Shown: positions 60,861 to 64,000 of the stretch, in pieces
Position numbering within the stretch: the stretch's first letter is position 1
Layout: every line of letters begins with the position of its first letter
Source: UBA4416 sp964541155
Lineage (GTDB): Bacteria > Bacteroidota > Bacteroidia > B-17B0 > Aurantibacillaceae
DNA: 64,000 bases
NCBI GenBank assembly: GCA_964541155.1
Contig: CAZIPC010000008.1
Location: 42,868 to 106,867, forward strand
Reading direction: 5' to 3'
Notes under the pieces: generated by a model
Told to the model about the DNA's origin: nothing
The model's input: only the letters and a program-made list of their open reading frames with translations
Database searches by the model: none
Position numbers and translations under genes: made by a program

Positions 60861-61798
60861 TATTGAAATACGTTTTTAATTTTTTCGTTTAAGTTTGCGT
60901 CAACGATGTCTTTACTTAACACTATCATGTTTTTAAATGCCAACGGTGTTGATTTTCCATGAGCAATCATTACATTTGAGTTTACCCCTAAAATAGGGGT
61001 TCCTCCGTAAAGTTCGTAATTAAATTTATCAAAATAGTCATCACTGCGATGACGTTTTTTTATCATTGAATAAAAAGCTTCGGCAGTTTTAAGTAACACA
61101 TTACCGGTAAATCCCTCGCAAACAATAACATCTGCTTTATCTTCAAAAACTTCTAGCCCTTCTACATTTCCAACAAAATTAAAATCTTTAGTTCCTTTCA
61201 TCATAGCGTGAGCCGCTTGAGCAACTAAATTTCCTTTTTCTGGCTCTTCTCCAATATTTAATAAACCTACTTTTGGATTTTCAATTTTATAAACTTCTTT
61301 AGCAAATACTGAACCTAAAATGGCAAATTGATACAACACATCAGGTTTGCAATCTGCATTAGTGCCAACGTCAAGTATAATACCAACTCCGCCATTTAAT
61401 TTAGGTAAAATTGAAGTAATACAAGGTCTAATAACTCCTGGCACAGCTTTTACAGAGAACATTGAGCCAACAAGCATAGCGCCTGTATTTCCAGCGCTTG
61501 CAAAACATTGTATAGCATTTTCTTTTAATAATTTAAATCCTATAGAAATACTGCTATTTGGTTTTTGAGAAAGAGCTTTAGTGGGATGTTCGCCCATTTC
61601 TATAATTTCAGTAGAATGAACAAAATCAAAATGAGTTTCAGCTATTTCTTTTTCTTTTAGATGTTTTTTCGCCTGTTCACTATCGCCAATTAGTACTATT
61701 TTTACGTCAGATGGCAATGAATTTAGTGCCATAATAGCGCCGTCTATACAATTTGCTGGAGCAAAATCTCCCCCCATTATATCTAATCCAATTTTCAT
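60860..61798 (-). CDS. plsX: Phosphate acyltransferase PlsX
   Basis: PlsX turns acyl-ACP into acyl-phosphate for PlsY, the first step toward phosphatidic acid. The start MKIGLDIMGGDFAPANCIDGA is a family hallmark. CFASAGNTGAMLVGSMF, LDVGTNADCKPDVLYQFA, LLNIGEEPEKGN and VIVCEGFTGNVLLKTAEA are also in place. At 312 residues it is slightly shorter than E. coli PlsX (356) but complete. It leads the plsX-fabH operon. rpmF, which often precedes plsX, is not found in the 235 bases upstream. Confidence 0.97.
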   Translation of the reverse strand: MKIGLDIMGGDFAPANCIDGAIMALNSLPSDVKIVLIGDSEQAKKHLKEKEIAETHFDFVHSTEIIEMGEHPTKALSQKPNSSISIGFKLLKENAIQCFASAGNTGAMLVGSMFSVKAVPGVIRPCITSILPKLNGGVGIILDVGTNADCKPDVLYQFAILGSVFAKEVYKIENPKVGLLNIGEEPEKGNLVAQAAHAMMKGTKDFNFVGNVEGLEVFEDKADVIVCEGFTGNVLLKTAEAFYSMIKKRHRSDDYFDKFNYELYGGTPILGVNSNVMIAHGKSTPLAFKNMIVLSKDIVDANLNEKIKNVFQ

Positions 61799-61896
61799 AT
61801 GAGTGTTATGTTTTTTAACTCAGGTGTTTAATTAATAGAGTTAAAATCAAGCAACTAAGCAACTAATTTATGAGTTAATATGCAATATTTATCATT

Positions 61897-61904
61897 CAAA
61901 GTTA
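61897..61904 (-). promoter_or_regulatory. Possible -7 element of plsX
   Basis: TAACTTTG on the minus strand matches TAnnTTTG, about 98 bases before the plsX ATG, so the leader would be long. A TTTG lies 25 bases further upstream (61930-61933), outside the usual spacing. Confidence 0.35.
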
Positions 61905-62021
61905 TTAACCTTAATCACACAATAGTGCACAAATTTTGAAGAATAACATCTTTTTATTCTAAATTATTGACTAGATGAAAGATAAAAAACGTAATCAATC
62001 TCTTTTTAAAAAAAATGATTG

Positions 62022-62029
62022 TACTTTTG
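62022..62029 (+). promoter_or_regulatory. -7 element of sufE, 4 bases before the ATG
   Basis: TACTTTTG is a full match to TAnnTTTG and ends 4 bases before ATG 62034, predicting a leaderless transcript. A T-rich TCTTTTTA stretch lies at the -33 position. Confidence 0.55.
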
Positions 62030-62033
62030 AGCC

Positions 62034-62447
62034 ATGACGATAACAGAAATAGAAAATGAAATCATAGAAGAATTTGATTTATTTGGTGATGACTGGGAGG
62101 GTAAGTACGAACACCTTATAGAGTTAGGAAAATCATTACCTAAAATTGATAATGCTTTAAAAACAGAGGATAGGATCATTAAAGGATGTCAAAGTAAAGT
62201 ATGGCTTCATTCTTTAAAAAAAGATGACAAAATTATTTATACAGCAGATAGCGATGCTATCATTACAAAAGGCATGGTAGCATTAATGATACGTGTTTTG
62301 TCAAACCAATCCCCTAAAGATATACTTAATGCTAATTTGGAGTTTATTAATAAAATTGGATTAACGGAACATTTATCTCCAACTAGGGCAAATGGATTAT
62401 TAAGTATGATTAAACAAATGAAGTTAGATGCAATAGCATTAAGTTAG
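62034..62447 (+). CDS. sufE: SufE family Fe-S cluster sulfur acceptor
   Basis: SufE takes persulfide sulfur from the cysteine desulfurase SufS and passes it to the SUF scaffold. The active Cys is Cys52 in IIKGCQSKVWL, the family signature. Other blocks are YEHLIELGKSLPKID, ADSDAIITKGMVALMIRVL and LTEHLSPTRANGLLSMIKQMK. At 137 residues it is full length. sufS and sufBCD are not in the window. The next gene begins a few bases after its stop, so the two share a transcript. Confidence 0.95.
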   Translation: MTITEIENEIIEEFDLFGDDWEGKYEHLIELGKSLPKIDNALKTEDRIIKGCQSKVWLHSLKKDDKIIYTADSDAIITKGMVALMIRVLSNQSPKDILNANLEFINKIGLTEHLSPTRANGLLSMIKQMKLDAIALS

Positions 62448-62452
62448 TGATA

Positions 62453-63343
62453 ATGAATAACAAAGTTCTTTCCTGGATAATTTTAATTTCACTTTCTTTA
62501 GTTTGGGGAAGTTCTTTTATATTAATGAAACAAGGGTTAAAAGCCTTTTCTAGTGATGAGGTTGCTGGATTAAGAATTACTATAGCATCTATGTTTATGG
62601 CTCCTTTTTTAGTAAGGCATTATAAAATAAATTTGCGACACAACTTAAAGGGGCTATTATTAATGGGCGTATTTGGCAATTTAATACCAGCTTTTTTATT
62701 TACTAAAGCCGAAACTCAAATTAGCAGTAGTTTAACAGGAATGCTAAATGCTTTAACCCCAATGTTTACTATTTTGGTTGGTATGATTGCTTTTAATCAT
62801 AAGATCTCTAAACATCAAATTTTAGGAGTTCTTATAGGCTTACTAGGCGCCATTGCATTAGTTGTAATGGGAGATCCTGATGCTAATCCAACTAAAAACA
62901 TGATATATTGTTTATTGGTAGCTCTGGCTACACTTTGTTATGCAATAAGTTTAAACGGCATCAAAGCTTATTTAGGACATATTAATTCATTAACAGCAAC
63001 AGTGTGGTCATTTAGTTTAATTGGGCCTATAGCAGCAATTTATCTATTTGGATTTACAGATGTTGTAGTTCATGCAACACAACATCCCCAAGGCTTTAGG
63101 TCTTTAGGATTTGTAAGTGTTTTAGCTATTGTAGGATCAGCTCTTTCTGTTGTAGTATACAATACTTTAATAAAGTTATCGGGTACGGTATTTGCTGCTA
63201 GCTGTACGTATGTAATACCTATTGTAGCCATAGGCTGGGGATTATTTGACGGAGAAATTATTAATTTAATGCAGATTGTAGCTGTAATTGTTATTATTAC
63301 TGGCATTTGGATGATTAATTCGTCAGCAAAGCCAATAAAATAA
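62453..63343 (+). CDS. EamA/DMT-family transporter
   Basis: The 296-residue protein has ten hydrophobic segments in two EamA repeats. The first begins WIILISLSLVWGSSFILMKQGL with the family's WGSSF motif and ends near GLLGAIALVVMG. The second ends in YVIPIVAIGWGLFDGEIINL and IVIITGIWMIN. These drug/metabolite transporter family members export small metabolites or amino acids; the substrate cannot be told from sequence. I took ATG 62453, 5 bases after the sufE stop, over a GTG at 62447 that overlaps the stop. Confidence 0.92.
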   Translation: MNNKVLSWIILISLSLVWGSSFILMKQGLKAFSSDEVAGLRITIASMFMAPFLVRHYKINLRHNLKGLLLMGVFGNLIPAFLFTKAETQISSSLTGMLNALTPMFTILVGMIAFNHKISKHQILGVLIGLLGAIALVVMGDPDANPTKNMIYCLLVALATLCYAISLNGIKAYLGHINSLTATVWSFSLIGPIAAIYLFGFTDVVVHATQHPQGFRSLGFVSVLAIVGSALSVVVYNTLIKLSGTVFAASCTYVIPIVAIGWGLFDGEIINLMQIVAVIVIITGIWMINSSAKPIK

Positions 63344-63438
63344 TTATATAAATAACTTATAATCAATGTTTTAATTTTTTATAAGTGTTAAAAAGCGTAT
63401 AAAAATATTGATTTTGGACAAAATAAGTACCTAATTTC

Positions 63439-63469
63439 TTTGGTGTATCGAAAAAACAACCTATCTTTG
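63439..63469 (+). promoter_or_regulatory. Consensus promoter of rplU
   Basis: TTTG (63439-63442), a 19-base spacer and TATCTTTG (63462-63469) are exact matches to the Bacteroidota -33/-7 promoter. The ATG at 63510 leaves a leader of about 35 bases, where an L21 autoregulatory site could lie; none is obvious. Confidence 0.85.
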
Positions 63470-63509
63470 CCGTCCTTAAAAAAATTATTAACAATAAAAA
63501 TTAACATTC

Positions 63510-63998
63510 ATGTATGCAATTGTAGAAATAGCAGGGCAACAATTTAAAGTGGAACGAGGCAATAAAGTTTACGTTCACCGCCTAGATGCTAACGAGGGTG
63601 CTAAAGTGGAGTTTGACAAAGTTTTCTTGATAGATAACGGTGGAAAAATCTCTGTTGGCGCACCAACTGTTGATGGCGCAAAAGTTGTAGCCTCAGTAAT
63701 TGAACACGTAAAAGGTGATAAAGTAATCGTTTTCAAAAAATTACGTCGTAAAGGTTACCAAAAATGGAATAACCACCGTCAACATTTAACACAAATTTTA
63801 ATTCAAGGAATTTTAACTAAAGGTGAAACTTTAAAAGATGAATTAACTGCTGTTAAATCAGTACGTACTTTTTTAGCTCCTAGTCATAGAAATCCTGTTG
63901 CTAAAATTGAAGTAGTTGCTGAGAAAAAAGCACCTGTAAAAAAAGCAGCTGCAAAAAAAGCACCTGCAAAAAAAGCAGCAAAAAAAACAGAAGAATAA
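63510..63998 (+). CDS. rplU: 50S ribosomal protein L21 with basic C-terminal extension
   Basis: L21 binds 23S rRNA in the large subunit. Residues 1-103 match the core: MYAIVEIAGQQFKVERGNKV, DKVFLIDNGGKISVGAPTVDG, HVKGDKVIVFKKLRRKGYQK and NHRQHLTQILI with the typical basic loop. Most L21 proteins end near residue 103. Here about 60 residues follow, ending in a Lys/Ala-rich tail (VKKAAAKKAPAKKAAKK, Pro-spaced) that resembles the tails of histone-like proteins. Similar tails on L21 occur in some Bacteroidota. rpmA (L27) is expected next but lies beyond the window. The gene ends at 63998, so it is complete. Confidence 0.96.
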   Translation: MYAIVEIAGQQFKVERGNKVYVHRLDANEGAKVEFDKVFLIDNGGKISVGAPTVDGAKVVASVIEHVKGDKVIVFKKLRRKGYQKWNNHRQHLTQILIQGILTKGETLKDELTAVKSVRTFLAPSHRNPVAKIEVVAEKKAPVKKAAAKKAPAKKAAKKTEE

Positions 63999-64000
63999 TT

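Noticed and set aside
61799..62033. rpmF (L32) upstream of plsX
   Set aside because: Reading both strands of the gap gives no ORF with the short, Cys-containing or basic L32 pattern.

Overview
The window is one stretch of a low-GC bacterial chromosome, almost certainly from the phylum Bacteroidota. The evidence is: promoters of the form TTTG-N18/19-TAnnTTTG in front of several genes; three secreted proteins ending in type IX secretion (T9SS) type A sorting domains; a MurF-alanine racemase fusion; bacillithiol synthesis (BshC); a TonB-dependent receptor with a carboxypeptidase-like N-terminal domain; lipoproteins; and almost no Shine-Dalgarno sequences. The family within the phylum cannot be read from this window. 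Most of it is a densely packed housekeeping chromosome, with no insertion sequence, prophage, CRISPR array or rRNA seen. No gene-free stretch exceeds 300 bases; the longest is about 280 bases, between mksF and bshC.

Layout. 1-4019 (minus): the 5' part of hemL, then a ctpA protease operon with two exported proteins of unknown function. 4075-5428: a Rieske-fold-like lipoprotein, an RRM RNA-binding protein and RidA. 5600-9034 (plus): surE, a small membrane protein, lpxB and a SpoIID-domain protein in one compact operon. 9068-9424: an MmcQ/YjbR protein. 9583-24670: two large T9SS-secreted repeat proteins (3517 and 1454 aa) sharing stalk repeats and a sorting domain; this is the most unusual part of the window. 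24733-30455: dprA, a TonB receptor, a Bax-inhibitor-1 protein, a glycosyltransferase and tRNA-Phe(GAA). 30564-36505: coaX, an outer-membrane protein, lptC, a small membrane protein, a PpiD/SurA-like foldase and a lipoprotein. 36582-42235 (minus): a three-gene MksF-MksE-MksB condensin (relative of MukFEB and Wadjet JetABC) without the nuclease subunit. 42515-48544: bshC, a small CxxC membrane protein, pgeF, a DEAD-box helicase, an acyl-CoA carboxylase beta subunit and a four-TM protein. 48644-55997 (plus): a histidine kinase/response regulator pair, an exported Cys-repeat protein, murF-alr, a cytochrome c/monooxygenase-like lipoprotein and rsmI. 56040-63998: an Asn-rich T9SS repeat protein, groESL, plsX-fabH, sufE, a DMT transporter and rplU.

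How the genes fit together. Envelope building dominates: lipid A (lpxB) and LPS export (lptC), phospholipid and fatty-acid initiation (plsX, fabH), peptidoglycan precursors and editing (murF-alr, pgeF, a SpoIID domain), outer-membrane and periplasmic folding or proteolysis (PpiD-like protein, CtpA), and secreted adhesin-like proteins that need a T9SS encoded elsewhere. Perfectly paired A/T-flanked hairpins separate most transcription units. Several genes appear to be transcribed from a -7 element placed immediately before the start codon, which predicts leaderless mRNAs.
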